From the NCBI RefSeq assembly GCF_007785775.2, contig NZ_VNIK02000004.1, forward strand, positions 204,914 through 268,913: 64,000 bases of DNA. Direction: 5' to 3'. The notes below the pieces were generated by a model that worked only from the letters and a program-made list of their open reading frames with translations, ran no database searches and was not told where the DNA came from. Positions 25,695 through 34,670 of this stretch are shown piece by piece; within the stretch, counting starts at the first letter, position 1; each line of letters begins with the position of its first letter. The translations under genes were made by a program, and so were the position numbers. The DNA comes from Flagellimonas hadalis (GTDB lineage: Bacteria > Bacteroidota > Bacteroidia > Flavobacteriales > Flavobacteriaceae).

Positions 25695-27857
25695 TTAATT
25701 AAAATTTAGATTGTATAAAAGTTTTAGAAAATAAGATCTCCCATTGCCGAACAAACGGCTGGAGGATACGGAAGAGCCATGGGCCCCCGACGGTACATCC
25801 GAGGCATTTACCCGGACGATGTCGAAGATGTTCCTGGCCCCAAGGGTAATGTTGAAATTCTTGGTGATGTTGGTCCTCACCGACGCATCCATCCACGTGA
25901 AATCATCGGTCTGCCCGATCACGGGACCGTCCGTATCGTTCAGGACCACCTGTGTCCTTCCATTATATTTCAGTTGTGCCGACAAAGTGGTATTGATGGA
26001 AGGGATGGTATAGCCCACGGAGGATTGTAGGTTGAAACTCCACAGGTAATCGCTGTTGCTCACTTGCGACTCATCTATGGCCGTGGACTCACCCAAGTAG
26101 GTAGCTCCCAAGGAAAGCTGCCAGCGGTCCATCATCAGGGAATTTTCCAGCGAAAAGCCCAAGATCTTGGAATAGTCCACATTGGCAAAGGTGAAAAGGT
26201 TCCTGTCCTCTTCGTCCGTGGTGACCACTGAGGCTATTTTGTCCTTGATGTCAAAATAATAGGACTTGAAAGCGGTTTTCAGCATGCTGCTTTCGCCAAG
26301 TCGGAACTTGTCCTCCAGGTTCAGGAAAATGGAAATACCATCTTCGGGGCTTAGATCCGGATTGCCCTGCACATTGTGGTTGGAATCCACAAAGTAGAAG
26401 AAAAGCTCCTCAAAATTGGGGGCCCTGAAGGCCGACCCGAATATGGCCTTTACCTTGAAGGTATCGGTGATATCGTAAGTGGAGGAGAGGGACCAGATCA
26501 GTTTGTTGCCGAACTGGGAATTGTTCGTATATCGCGCTCCGGGGAAGATGGAAAACCTATCCGAAACATTGAAATCGGCCACCCCGAAAAAATCATAGTT
26601 CTCCAAGGTGTTTTCCACCACATCGTTGGAGTACTCACCTGTGGCGATGGCGTCAAATCCGGTCTGATGGGTGAACTCGTAGCCCAATTGCAGGTTGAAA
26701 AAATCGGACTTGGGGACCATGTTGCCCACAAAGCCCTTGGAGTACCAAATCTCAGAGGATTGGCTCAGGTTGTCCGCCGTGTAGGATTCAATGCCCCGTT
26801 GCAGGATGTTATAGACATATTGTTGATAGTACCGTTTTTGGGTCTGTTGGGAAAAGGAAAGGTTATAGATGGTCTGGCCTTTTAACGGTCCGGAAATGTT
26901 GAGATTGTTCATCACCCTTTGGGTGTCGAAGTTTTCGTCAAGGGCCGTGGGCTCCACCATGCCGGTGTCACTGTTCAACCTTCCGTTCACATTACGGTTG
27001 TACACGGCCACGGTCTCATCATAATATTGGAACTTATAGAAAATGCTGTGTTTGCCAAGGCCAGTGTTGAGGTTGGCGAAGGCGGTGAACTGCTCTTTGG
27101 GGTTCCATTCCATTCCCCGAAGCCCGTCATTCACCACGGCATTGTCCTGTATGTTCACATAATTCCTGCCTTGATAGCCATTAAAGAAACCCGCAAAATC
27201 ATTCCGGGAACCGCCTATGGAAATACTGGTCTTCTCACTGAGTTGGTGGCTCAATTTTGCATTTTGGATGTGTCGGCCCTTATCGAACCATTCATATTCA
27301 TCACCCACCGTTTCTTCTTGGACGGACAATTGAAGTTGCCATTTGGCATGGTCCAGACCGCGTTTGGTCACGATATTGATGACCCCGGCCACGGCATTGT
27401 CCCCATAGAGCACGCCCATGGAACCTTCCACAATCTCGATTCGTTCCACATCTTCCAGATTGATCTGCGTGATGTCTATATTGTTGCCCATACCATTGTC
27501 GCTGGCCATCGGAATGCCGTCGATGAGCACTTTTACATATTGTCCGTCCAGACCGAACATGCTGATGGTGGACCTACCTGTGGATGGGTCGGGGGTGACC
27601 GTGATATTGAGATTGTAGTTAAGGATGTCCGCAAGATTGTTCCCAGCCACTTTGGCAATGTCCCTTTGATCTAGGACACCCACGGCAAAAAGTTTTTTGC
27701 TGAGCGACATGACCTGACTTTCCCCGGTGACCACGACCTCGTTAAGGTTTTGCATGGACATGGAGTCTTTTTCCATGGTGTTGTTTTCTTGGGTGTGACC
27801 TATCGCGTAGATAAAGAGAGAAGTAATAAGAATTTTACTATATTTATTTAGACTCAT
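25695..27857 (-). CDS. TonB-dependent receptor, probable haem uptake (HmuR-like)
   Basis: 720 aa from the ATG at 27857 (MSLNKYSKILITSLFIYAIG signal); an ATG 7 codons further upstream is less likely. The plug domain includes LNEVVVTGESQ (TonB-box-like), ADILNYNLNITV, VKVLIDGIPM, and IEIVEGSMGVLYGDNAVAGVINIVTKRG. The barrel follows, with FRAPNFEELFFYF and GNPDLSPEDG. Paired with HmuY, the substrate is probably haem. First gene of the operon with a divergent iron-type gene upstream. Confidence 0.92.
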   Translation of the reverse strand: MSLNKYSKILITSLFIYAIGHTQENNTMEKDSMSMQNLNEVVVTGESQVMSLSKKLFAVGVLDQRDIAKVAGNNLADILNYNLNITVTPDPSTGRSTISMFGLDGQYVKVLIDGIPMASDNGMGNNIDITQINLEDVERIEIVEGSMGVLYGDNAVAGVINIVTKRGLDHAKWQLQLSVQEETVGDEYEWFDKGRHIQNAKLSHQLSEKTSISIGGSRNDFAGFFNGYQGRNYVNIQDNAVVNDGLRGMEWNPKEQFTAFANLNTGLGKHSIFYKFQYYDETVAVYNRNVNGRLNSDTGMVEPTALDENFDTQRVMNNLNISGPLKGQTIYNLSFSQQTQKRYYQQYVYNILQRGIESYTADNLSQSSEIWYSKGFVGNMVPKSDFFNLQLGYEFTHQTGFDAIATGEYSNDVVENTLENYDFFGVADFNVSDRFSIFPGARYTNNSQFGNKLIWSLSSTYDITDTFKVKAIFGSAFRAPNFEELFFYFVDSNHNVQGNPDLSPEDGISIFLNLEDKFRLGESSMLKTAFKSYYFDIKDKIASVVTTDEEDRNLFTFANVDYSKILGFSLENSLMMDRWQLSLGATYLGESTAIDESQVSNSDYLWSFNLQSSVGYTIPSINTTLSAQLKYNGRTQVVLNDTDGPVIGQTDDFTWMDASVRTNITKNFNITLGARNIFDIVRVNASDVPSGAHGSSVSSSRLFGNGRSYFLKLLYNLNFN

Positions 27858-27902
27858 TCTATATAATTGTTGGAACAAATATATATTTTATTTTTATTCA
27901 AT

Positions 27903-27924
27903 CTAAATAAGTTTAGTATTTTTG
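27903..27924. promoter_or_regulatory. Candidate iron-regulated operator with -7 box between divergent haem genes
   Basis: CTAAA-taag-TTTAG is an inverted repeat at 27903-27916 and abuts TATTTTTG (27917-27924), a TANNTTTG box oriented toward the DUF6607 gene. The 104-nt divergent spacer is very A/T-rich. A Fur- or iron-type repressor site is a reasonable but unproved reading. Confidence 0.35.
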
Positions 27925-27961
27925 TACTTTAACATTCTGAAAACAACTAACAGATACCCGT

Positions 27962-28882
27962 ATGAAAAAATCGATCATTTTCTTGATGCTCTTGGTAGGA
28001 GGGGCCTCAATGACACATTCACAGGAAAAGAAGGAACTCGACCGAAAGTCCATCATGGACATGTGCGGTTGTTACGAGGTCACATTTAAATATACCGAGA
28101 CCTTCGCCCCGGAAATTGACTACGAGAAAAAACTGGACTACACCTCCAAGGCTTTGGAGCTTGCCTTGCCCATCATAGATGAGGAGAACAAAATATCCCT
28201 GCAACATTTGTTGGTGATCAATGACAGTACAGTAATCAAGCATTGGAGACAGGATTGGTTGTTCGAGAACCAGAAAGTGTTCCACTATAATGGGGACAAT
28301 ACCTGGAACTTTACCCAGCTGCCTGCCGATGCCGTGAAGGGGCAATGGACCCAAAAGGTATACCAAGTGGATGATAGCCCAAGGTATTCCGGTTCTTCCA
28401 CATGGGTGCACTACGATGGAAAGCATTTTTGGGAAAACACGAGCGATTCCCCACTGCCCCGAAGGGAGTATTCCAAGCGAAGCGATTACAATGTGATGAC
28501 AAGGGGCAACCGACAGGAAATCACTTCCTATGGATGGTTGCACGAGCAGGACAATGATAAGATCATTCGCGAAGAAGGTGCTGAAGATGTGTTGTTGGCG
28601 CAAGAGAAAGGGTTCAATATCTACAAAAAGGTAGCCGATGCAGATTGTAAGGTGGCTACGGACTGGTGGGCAGCCCACAAGGATTTTTGGGCCAAGGCAC
28701 GTGCCGCTTGGGACGAGGTCTATGAAAGGGAAGGTGACCTAACGCTTCTGAAGCAAGTGGATGGGCAACCGTTGTTTGTGCAGTTCTATAGTCTGGAAGA
28801 GAAAAATGCGGACAAAGGGCAGATCTTAAATGTCATCAACAGCTTTGTTTCGGAGAAAAAAGGGGAAAATGCAGGTAAATAG
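27962..28882 (+). CDS. DUF6607 family secreted protein
   Basis: 306 aa. Signal peptide (IIFLMLLVGGASMTHSQ) then a soluble domain with DMCGCYEVTFKYTETFAP near the N-terminus, WRQDWLFEN, STWVHYDGKHFWEN and WAAHKDFWAKARAAWDEVY. DUF6607 genes commonly sit beside iron/haem TonB receptors in Flavobacteriaceae; the molecular role is unknown. It is divergent from the receptor and overlaps the FMN-binding gene by 14 nt. Confidence 0.85.
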   Translation: MKKSIIFLMLLVGGASMTHSQEKKELDRKSIMDMCGCYEVTFKYTETFAPEIDYEKKLDYTSKALELALPIIDEENKISLQHLLVINDSTVIKHWRQDWLFENQKVFHYNGDNTWNFTQLPADAVKGQWTQKVYQVDDSPRYSGSSTWVHYDGKHFWENTSDSPLPRREYSKRSDYNVMTRGNRQEITSYGWLHEQDNDKIIREEGAEDVLLAQEKGFNIYKKVADADCKVATDWWAAHKDFWAKARAAWDEVYEREGDLTLLKQVDGQPLFVQFYSLEEKNADKGQILNVINSFVSEKKGENAGK

Positions 28883-29420
28883 ATTGAGGCTTCCCGGCTT
28901 GATGGCACTTTGTGCAGCCTTTTTCTTTTTGGGCTTCAAGGCGGAAAAGATTCCCCCAAAGCTGAAGGAGAAACTGGACAATGCGTTGCTGACCACATTT
29001 GAGGTGGAGGACTTTACCTTGGAATTGATAGCCGTGGACCCCAAACTGAACCAAAAAACGCCATCGGAACTGGGTGGGGACAATCTTTTCAAGGTGATTG
29101 CCAATGGTTCCATCCTAGGCTATGCTTATTTGGGGGAGGCCCCGAGCATGAAGAACATTTTTGATTATGTGGTCCTTTTCAATCCGGACCTGAGCATCAA
29201 AAAATCGAAAATACTGATATACCGTGAAGATCATGGTCGCCAAGTGGGCAGTCAGCGATGGCTGAAACAGTTCATCGGCAGAAAATCAGGCGAAAGGCTG
29301 GCTTATGGCGAGGACATCGATGGGATTTCCGGGGCGACCATCTCTGCAAAATCCATGACCTTGGCGGTGAGCAATATCTTGGAAAGCATGAAGGTATTGC
29401 AGGACAATACAGTGTTTTGA
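28869..29420 (+). CDS. FMN-binding domain protein
   Basis: 183 aa from the ATG at 28869 inside the end of DUF6607. The N-terminus has a hydrophobic signal/anchor (LPGLMALCAAFFFLGF). The C-terminal FMN-binding domain ends with DGISGATISAKSM, the flavinylation motif in which the Thr of SGAT receives FMN covalently from ApbE. This points to an extracytoplasmic redox role, in this setting perhaps ferric or haem iron reduction. The longer frame from 28830 was rejected. Confidence 0.86.
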   Translation: MQVNRLRLPGLMALCAAFFFLGFKAEKIPPKLKEKLDNALLTTFEVEDFTLELIAVDPKLNQKTPSELGGDNLFKVIANGSILGYAYLGEAPSMKNIFDYVVLFNPDLSIKKSKILIYREDHGRQVGSQRWLKQFIGRKSGERLAYGEDIDGISGATISAKSMTLAVSNILESMKVLQDNTVF

Positions 29421-29448
29421 CCAAAGTAGGTTAATTTAATTCGGAAAG

Positions 29449-29476
29449 GCCGTTCCATTTTGGAGCGGCTTTTTTT
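29449..29476 (+). terminator. Terminator of the DUF6607-FMN operon
   Basis: GCCGTTCC-atttt-GGAGCGGC, 8 bp with one G-T pair, then seven T. Confidence 0.85.
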
Positions 29477-29477
29477 G

Positions 29478-30203
29478 TCACATACTTTCCGAGAGATGGG
29501 TGTACAACATACCGGATAGGATCGCCAATCCAAAGCTCAAAAGAGTACCGATGAGGACATACTCCGTCAATTTTCGGTTTTTGCCTTTGTTCAGATCACC
29601 AAAACGGAACACGGATTTGGCTGCGATGAGCAATCCGATGGCCGCCCATTGTTGGATCAGGATGAATCCAAAGACAAAGAGTCGCTCCAACATGCCGATG
29701 TAAGTGCCGGCATTTTTCAACGAGCCGCCCTCGCCCGATTCATCTTCCTTGGCAATTTCATCGATATAGGGGGCAAGCAGCATCCGCATGATGATGCCCG
29801 ACACAAAGGTGACGAACACCAGAAATGTGGCCAGCAAAAGGCTTTTCTCCTCCCAAAGACCTGAAAGATCTATTGGGAAAGGATGGGCCCAATATACAAT
29901 GCTGGCAATGACCAAAAGGTGCAATACCTGGTCCAGTACAAAGAGCCACCGATAGTTTTTTTGGTTGGTGAGGTAAAGTTTTCCCAAATCGATGAGCAGA
30001 TGGGTCACCACAATGCAGACCACTGCACCCAAATATCGAAATTGGAGAATGAGCAAAAGGGCCAACAGATGTACGCCGATGTGGAAATAAAGGTATTTTG
30101 ACCTTCCTTTCTTTTGAAGTTTGTCGGCTACCCAATGGGCAGGTTGCAGCACAAAATCCCCGATAAAATGGGCCAAAAGGAGTTTTAGGGCGAGTAGTGT
30201 CAT
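29478..30203 (-). CDS. DUF3307 domain-containing membrane protein
   Basis: 241 aa with about six to seven hydrophobic segments. The N-terminus LLLAHFIGDFVLQPAHWVADK and FHIGVHLLALLLIL, VVTHLLIDLGKLYL are the DUF3307 core. Function unknown. It is usually found with a SatD-like gene, as here: its start overlaps the regulator's stop by 4 nt. Confidence 0.9.
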   Translation of the reverse strand: MTLLALKLLLAHFIGDFVLQPAHWVADKLQKKGRSKYLYFHIGVHLLALLLILQFRYLGAVVCIVVTHLLIDLGKLYLTNQKNYRWLFVLDQVLHLLVIASIVYWAHPFPIDLSGLWEEKSLLLATFLVFVTFVSGIIMRMLLAPYIDEIAKEDESGEGGSLKNAGTYIGMLERLFVFGFILIQQWAAIGLLIAAKSVFRFGDLNKGKNRKLTEYVLIGTLLSFGLAILSGMLYTHLSESM

Positions 30204-30799
30204 AAGTGGACGAGTTGGGTTTTGTAAAATTCGATCATTTTTTGCACTTCGTCAAAACCGGCCTTTTTGAGTTCCTCGCTGATGTTCCCCTGTGATTTGC
30301 CGAGCAACGATGCTAGCTCCCTTTGGTTCATTTCCGGGTTTTCGATGGCACTTTTCACCGTTTTTGAGATGGCGGGCGTCCAATTGTCCATGGTCAACAA
30401 GGCCAGTTCCAAGAACAGGTTGATGTGTCCGTCAAAGCTGGCATTGGACGTTTTTATGGCCAGGTTCTGCTTTTTTAGGTTTTCGAAGCCCTTGCCCGAA
30501 TATACAAAAGCTTCCCCGTTGGATTCCGTGATCTTTTCTGCGTTGTATGTCTTTTCGCCCAACCCGATGGCTATCCGAACGTCCATGTGACGTATCTGTT
30601 TCAGGCAGGCTTTTATGTAGAGGGCGGCTTCCAATGCCTTTTTCGGCTCGGTCTGCAACTGAAAACTGTCGCCCCTATAGATTTCCCAATCCGAAGGTTC
30701 GTTTCCATAGCGGTCCAAAGCCTGTTTCAAGAGGGGGAGCCATTCGGAGGTCTTGTGTTCCGTGGAATTTTTGATGTCACCTGTGAGTACTGCAACCAT
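30200..30799 (-). CDS. SatD-like regulator with C-terminal HTH
   Basis: 199 aa. The N-terminal part (VAVLTGDIKNST...WEIYRGDSFQL, VRIAIGLGEK) resembles a nucleotide-cyclase-like/SatD fold, while the C-terminus has a helix-turn-helix: NQRELASLLGKSQGNISEELKKAGF (about residues 158-182). No membrane segment. It probably controls its own operon through the half-site array just upstream, and forms a unit with DUF3307. Confidence 0.82.
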   Translation of the reverse strand: MVAVLTGDIKNSTEHKTSEWLPLLKQALDRYGNEPSDWEIYRGDSFQLQTEPKKALEAALYIKACLKQIRHMDVRIAIGLGEKTYNAEKITESNGEAFVYSGKGFENLKKQNLAIKTSNASFDGHINLFLELALLTMDNWTPAISKTVKSAIENPEMNQRELASLLGKSQGNISEELKKAGFDEVQKMIEFYKTQLVHL

Positions 30800-30828
30800 T
30801 TGCTATAATTGAAATATCCGTCAAAAAG

Positions 30829-30904
30829 CAGATAACTTTAAATATCTGTTTATTTGCAGATAATCAAATATATCTGTTTATTTACAGATAATCAAAAATA
30901 TCTG
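30829..30904. promoter_or_regulatory. Regular array of six alternating half-sites upstream of the SatD-like gene
   Basis: CAGATA at 30829, 30857 and 30885 and TATCTG at 30843, 30871 and 30899: each starts exactly 14 nt after the previous one, giving overlapping palindromes TATCTG-N8-CAGATA and 28-nt direct repeats. The array lies 30-105 nt upstream of the satD-like start, where a promoter should be, and is a likely operator for that HTH protein. Confidence 0.7.
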
Positions 30905-30952
30905 TAAAAGTTTTTGGAAGAAATCAGCATCGATGGCCCTTGATGCAAAGTG

Positions 30953-30992
30953 GCATAAAAAAAGAAGCCGCGACCATGGCACGGCGCGGCTC
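30953..30992 (-). terminator. Terminator of the Spy/CpxP-like gene
   Basis: GCCGCG-N12-CGCGGC (minus strand) with the T-rich TTCTTTTTTT after it, just downstream of the gene at 31014. Confidence 0.8.
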
Positions 30993-31013
30993 CTCAAAAA
31001 TCAACAAAAAACA

Positions 31014-31469
31014 TTATCCTCTGCTTCCTCTCTGCTGCATTCTCTTTTTGCCATGCATGGCTTTTTGTTTTTTCATCTTTTTCCAGGACTGGTATTGCTC
31101 GTCATCCAGTATTTCCTTCATTTTGGTCTGGAGGGCAATCTGGTGGTCCAACCGGGCATTCTCCATTTTAAACCTTTCTTCGGAAGTGGGTTTCTGCCAT
31201 TCGCCACTATCCTTTTTCTCCTTTATTTCTTCCCATTTCTCCTTGCGAGACTTGGCCTCGTCCAACTGAAGTTTCATTATTTTTTCCTGCTGGGTCTTGG
31301 TAAGGTCCAAGGCCAATGTCATTTTTTTGGTCTGCAAAGTGGCCATCTGTTCCGCGGTCAGGTCCATTTTTGGACTTTTTCGAGATTTATGGCCATCATT
31401 TTTTTGGGCTACCACACCAAGACTGGTGAGCAACAACACCATTACTGCTAATCGTTTCATATGCTTCAT
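31014..31469 (-). CDS. Spy/CpxP-like periplasmic protein
   Basis: 151 aa. Signal peptide (LAVMVLLLTSLGVVAQ) then a highly charged all-helical region with two LTxxQ-like motifs (LTAEQMATLQ, LTKTQQEKI). This resembles the Spy/CpxP family of periplasmic chaperones or stress sensors. The tail is Lys/Arg/Gln-rich. Confidence 0.75.
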   Translation of the reverse strand: MKHMKRLAVMVLLLTSLGVVAQKNDGHKSRKSPKMDLTAEQMATLQTKKMTLALDLTKTQQEKIMKLQLDEAKSRKEKWEEIKEKKDSGEWQKPTSEERFKMENARLDHQIALQTKMKEILDDEQYQSWKKMKKQKAMHGKKRMQQRGSRG

Positions 31470-31563
31470 TTTTAATGATTTGTTCCTTGGACGGAGATAT
31501 GGTCCATAGGTTTAATCATAAAAGCATGAATTGGGACACTTTTAACAACGGTTGTTGGGAAAA

Positions 31564-31749
31564 CTATTTGTTTTCCTCCTGAAGGTCTTGCGGATTTTCC
31601 AAATCTTTGGCATCGTGAAACTCAGCCTCTACGTAAGTTTTGGAATTGAGATTGTCTTGGAACTTATCCTGCTGCTCCACTTCGTAGTAGATGATGGAAG
31701 CAATCACAAAACAGGAAAAATAGATGAGGCTTTTAGTCTTGTAGGTCAT
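31564..31749 (-). CDS. Small single-pass membrane protein
   Basis: 61 aa. A hydrophobic stretch SLIYFSCFVIASIIYYEV (residues 7-24) is followed by an acidic tail. No family recognised. Codons and charge pattern look like a real small protein, and it stands alone. Confidence 0.5.
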   Translation of the reverse strand: MTYKTKSLIYFSCFVIASIIYYEVEQQDKFQDNLNSKTYVEAEFHDAKDLENPQDLQEENK

Positions 31750-31842
31750 GATGTGGTGATTTGGGATTACTAAAGTAATAAAACCATTTCACAATCAGGC
31801 CGATATGTTGCGAAAGTGAATTTTTTATATGTGAAAAGGGTA

Positions 31843-31882
31843 AAAAAGAAGGTGTAGCCAGCTTTTCGGCCGACTACACCTT
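31843..31882 (-). terminator. Terminator of the metalloprotease gene
   Basis: AAGGTGTAG and CTACACCTT, a 9-bp inverted repeat with a 16-nt interior (itself able to pair in part, GCCGAAAAGC), then TTTTTT on the minus strand. Confidence 0.75.
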
Positions 31883-31907
31883 AAAGGATAATTTCCTACA
31901 GATTAAA

Positions 31908-34406
31908 TTACTTTGGATCCAAGATTTGATCGATGCGTTCCAATGCATCCTGCAAATGGTATCGGCTCATCGTATCCGAAGTGCGCGACAGTCCATTTCG
32001 GATGTCCCTTTTTAGGTTGTTGAGCTCTCCCCGGGCCACGGAACGGATATCTGATTGGCTTGCATGGATGGCCGTGGATTTGCGGTATCCACCAAAATCT
32101 TCCTGTTTTTCCTGGCTCTCAGCGGTCATAAGGTAACCCAAGCGATCGATGTGCGCTTTTTGAAGGTTTCTTCGGTAAGTGTCTATCGCTTTTCCGCTTC
32201 GGGTTTCGGACCAAATTCCATTACGCAGGTCCTGCATCAGTTCCAGGATCCCATAGGCATCTTTTCCGTTGATGGTCTCGTTTTCGATGACCCTGGCCAA
32301 TTTGCCCATCTGTAACATGGTGTTGAGATAGGTCTCTTGCACGGAACGGATGCGCTCCAACGATCCTGAATATTGTGTCTTGTTGAAAATGTTCTGATCG
32401 ATCAACCATTCAGGGGTTTCAAAAAGCTGTTCTTGCATGAATTTCATGCTGTTCTTTTGGTGGGCTTTGCTCACATGGGTATAAACAGCACCTTCCTGAT
32501 CGGCCGTTTTGTGGTATTCGTAAACCCCTCCTATGTTATTGGACACGTGGCCCATATACCTTTGGAACTGTGAAACGACCTGGCCGTAAAGAATACCAAG
32601 GTTATCATAGTTCTCACCGGCTTCAGTGGTCCATTCCATAAGATTTGGAACAATACGCTTCAGATTGGCGATACCATACATGCTTGCCTTGATGGCGTCA
32701 TCGCCCAAATCCTCGGTCTGTGAGCTCGGATCGTGGATGTCGCCCACTTGTTGATGGCCAAATCGATACATGGGGTCACCTGCATGTTCCAAGATCCAAC
32801 TGTTCAAAATAGGTTTTTCCTCCTCTGCGGTCTTGTCCAAAATAGGTCGGTACCCCCAACTGATGGAGTATTTGTCGTAAACGCCGATATTGGGCATCAG
32901 GGCAACCCCTTCGTCCCCGGGCTGGGCCACATAATTGAACCGCGCATAATCCATAATGGAAGGAGCAGTACCATTTTTCTGGGTGAAACTTGCCGAACGA
33001 AGGGAATCCACAGGATAGGCAACACTGCTGCCCATGTTGTGTGGAAGGCCCAAGGTGTGGCCAACTTCATGGGAAGAAACAAAACGGATCAGCCTGCCCA
33101 TGATGTCCTTTTTGAACTCCACTTTCCTGGCCTCTGGGTTGATGGCCGCAGTTTGGACAAAATACCAATTGCGGAGCAAGGTCATTACATTATGGTACCA
33201 ATTGATGTCGGACTCCAATATCTCACCGCTTCTGGGGTCGCTCACGTGAGGACCATTGGCATTGGGAATGGGGGAGGCCAAGTAACGTACCACGGAATAC
33301 CGTACATCCTCTGGAGACCACTCTGGGTCTTCCTCGGGCGATGGAGGATCTTTGGCGATGATGGCGTTCTTGAACCCTGCTGCCTCAAAGGCAACCTGCC
33401 AATCCTCTATACCTTGTTTGATGAACGGGACCCATTCTTTTGGGGTGGCGCGATCTACATAATATATAATGGGCTTTTTGGGCTCAACGAGCTCCCCGGC
33501 CTTGAATTTTTCAATGTCCTCGTCCTTGACCTCCAATCTCCAGCGGTCCAGATAGGTCACCGTTTTGCTCTCTTGGGCATCCAGGCCATAATCCACCTGT
33601 CCTCTGGCAAACCAGCCTACGCGTCGGTCAAAATAGCGACGTTTCATGGGTTCTTTGGGCAGAAGGATCATGGAGTTGTTGATCTCGATGGAAATAGATC
33701 CCAAACTGGCGTTGCTCGGCGGATCACTGGAGGCATAGGTCTTTACGTGGCGTGCCTCGATGTTCAGGGGGTAACTTTTGATGGACTCGATATAGCTCCT
33801 CTCATTGTCCAATCGGGAAATCTTATAGCGTTTGCGGTATCCATCGGGCAATCCCAGTGCGTTCACATCTTTGGTGAACAGGGGATCGACCTCGATGACC
33901 GTGGCGGGATTCAGCGAATCTTTTTTGTTGAACGCCTTGATGTCAAAAGCGTATAGCACAGGTTCAAAATTGGAATTGACCACGGCTTCGTGTACGGGAA
34001 GTGAATCGGCGGCCACATTTTCATAGGATGCAACACGAAGCAAAATCTGCTTGGGCCTTTTTTCCCAACGCAATACTTGGGTGTTGATCTTGCCCCCGCC
34101 AAAACCGATACCCGTAGCGGTCTTGGAGATACGGGTCACCATCAGCATTTCCCGGTTCAATAAGGAATCTGGAATTTCATAGTAAAATTTGTCATCGACC
34201 GTATGGACACTGAAAAGTCCTGTGTCCGTTTTGGCCTCTTTGGTGATGACCTTGTCATAAGGTTGGATTTCACCGGGCTTGGGCTTGTCGTCCTTTTTTT
34301 GTTCGGTAGCTTTCTTTTTCTTTTTGAAAAGTTGGGCCTCTGCGGTGTGGTAAGAGCCCAACAAAGCAATCAATACGAGTAGTTGAGGTAGAAATCTTTT
34401 TATCAT
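31908..34406 (-). CDS. Zinc-dependent metalloprotease (DUF5117/DUF5118/metzincin)
   Basis: 832 aa. Signal peptide, then a basic KKKKK stretch. The DUF5118/DUF5117 part (DKFYYEIPDSLLNREMLMVTRIS, PVHEAVVNSNFEP) precedes a metzincin catalytic domain: HEVGHTLGLPHN at about residue 445 is HExxHxxGxxH, and SIMDYARFNY supplies the Met-turn. The C-terminal helical part is DUF4953-like. Exported, probably periplasmic or surface; target unknown. Single gene with own terminator. Confidence 0.92.
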   Translation of the reverse strand: MIKRFLPQLLVLIALLGSYHTAEAQLFKKKKKATEQKKDDKPKPGEIQPYDKVITKEAKTDTGLFSVHTVDDKFYYEIPDSLLNREMLMVTRISKTATGIGFGGGKINTQVLRWEKRPKQILLRVASYENVAADSLPVHEAVVNSNFEPVLYAFDIKAFNKKDSLNPATVIEVDPLFTKDVNALGLPDGYRKRYKISRLDNERSYIESIKSYPLNIEARHVKTYASSDPPSNASLGSISIEINNSMILLPKEPMKRRYFDRRVGWFARGQVDYGLDAQESKTVTYLDRWRLEVKDEDIEKFKAGELVEPKKPIIYYVDRATPKEWVPFIKQGIEDWQVAFEAAGFKNAIIAKDPPSPEEDPEWSPEDVRYSVVRYLASPIPNANGPHVSDPRSGEILESDINWYHNVMTLLRNWYFVQTAAINPEARKVEFKKDIMGRLIRFVSSHEVGHTLGLPHNMGSSVAYPVDSLRSASFTQKNGTAPSIMDYARFNYVAQPGDEGVALMPNIGVYDKYSISWGYRPILDKTAEEEKPILNSWILEHAGDPMYRFGHQQVGDIHDPSSQTEDLGDDAIKASMYGIANLKRIVPNLMEWTTEAGENYDNLGILYGQVVSQFQRYMGHVSNNIGGVYEYHKTADQEGAVYTHVSKAHQKNSMKFMQEQLFETPEWLIDQNIFNKTQYSGSLERIRSVQETYLNTMLQMGKLARVIENETINGKDAYGILELMQDLRNGIWSETRSGKAIDTYRRNLQKAHIDRLGYLMTAESQEKQEDFGGYRKSTAIHASQSDIRSVARGELNNLKRDIRNGLSRTSDTMSRYHLQDALERIDQILDPK

Positions 34407-34670
34407 TAGATGTTAGTTTGGATAAGTAAAAGCCTTCAAAGAACCTAAAAATGATCAAAACATACTGTTAAATAAATATTAACGCAAAATTTTTTACAGA
34501 AAAATGAAACCTTCGGGAATCCTGCATTTTATTGGTGCTCCCCGCTGAAACCCCACCTATTGCTGGGCTGATGGCAAATCGGTTTTTCGTTAAAAGATCG
34601 TAAATGCTGTAACAATTCGAAATGTACATAGTCTTATAAGCATATCATCAATCAAAAAATTCAATCAAAA

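Noticed and set aside
32733..33956. Long plus-strand frame opposite the metalloprotease
   Set aside because: Antisense to a gene with a clear metzincin motif; no domain.
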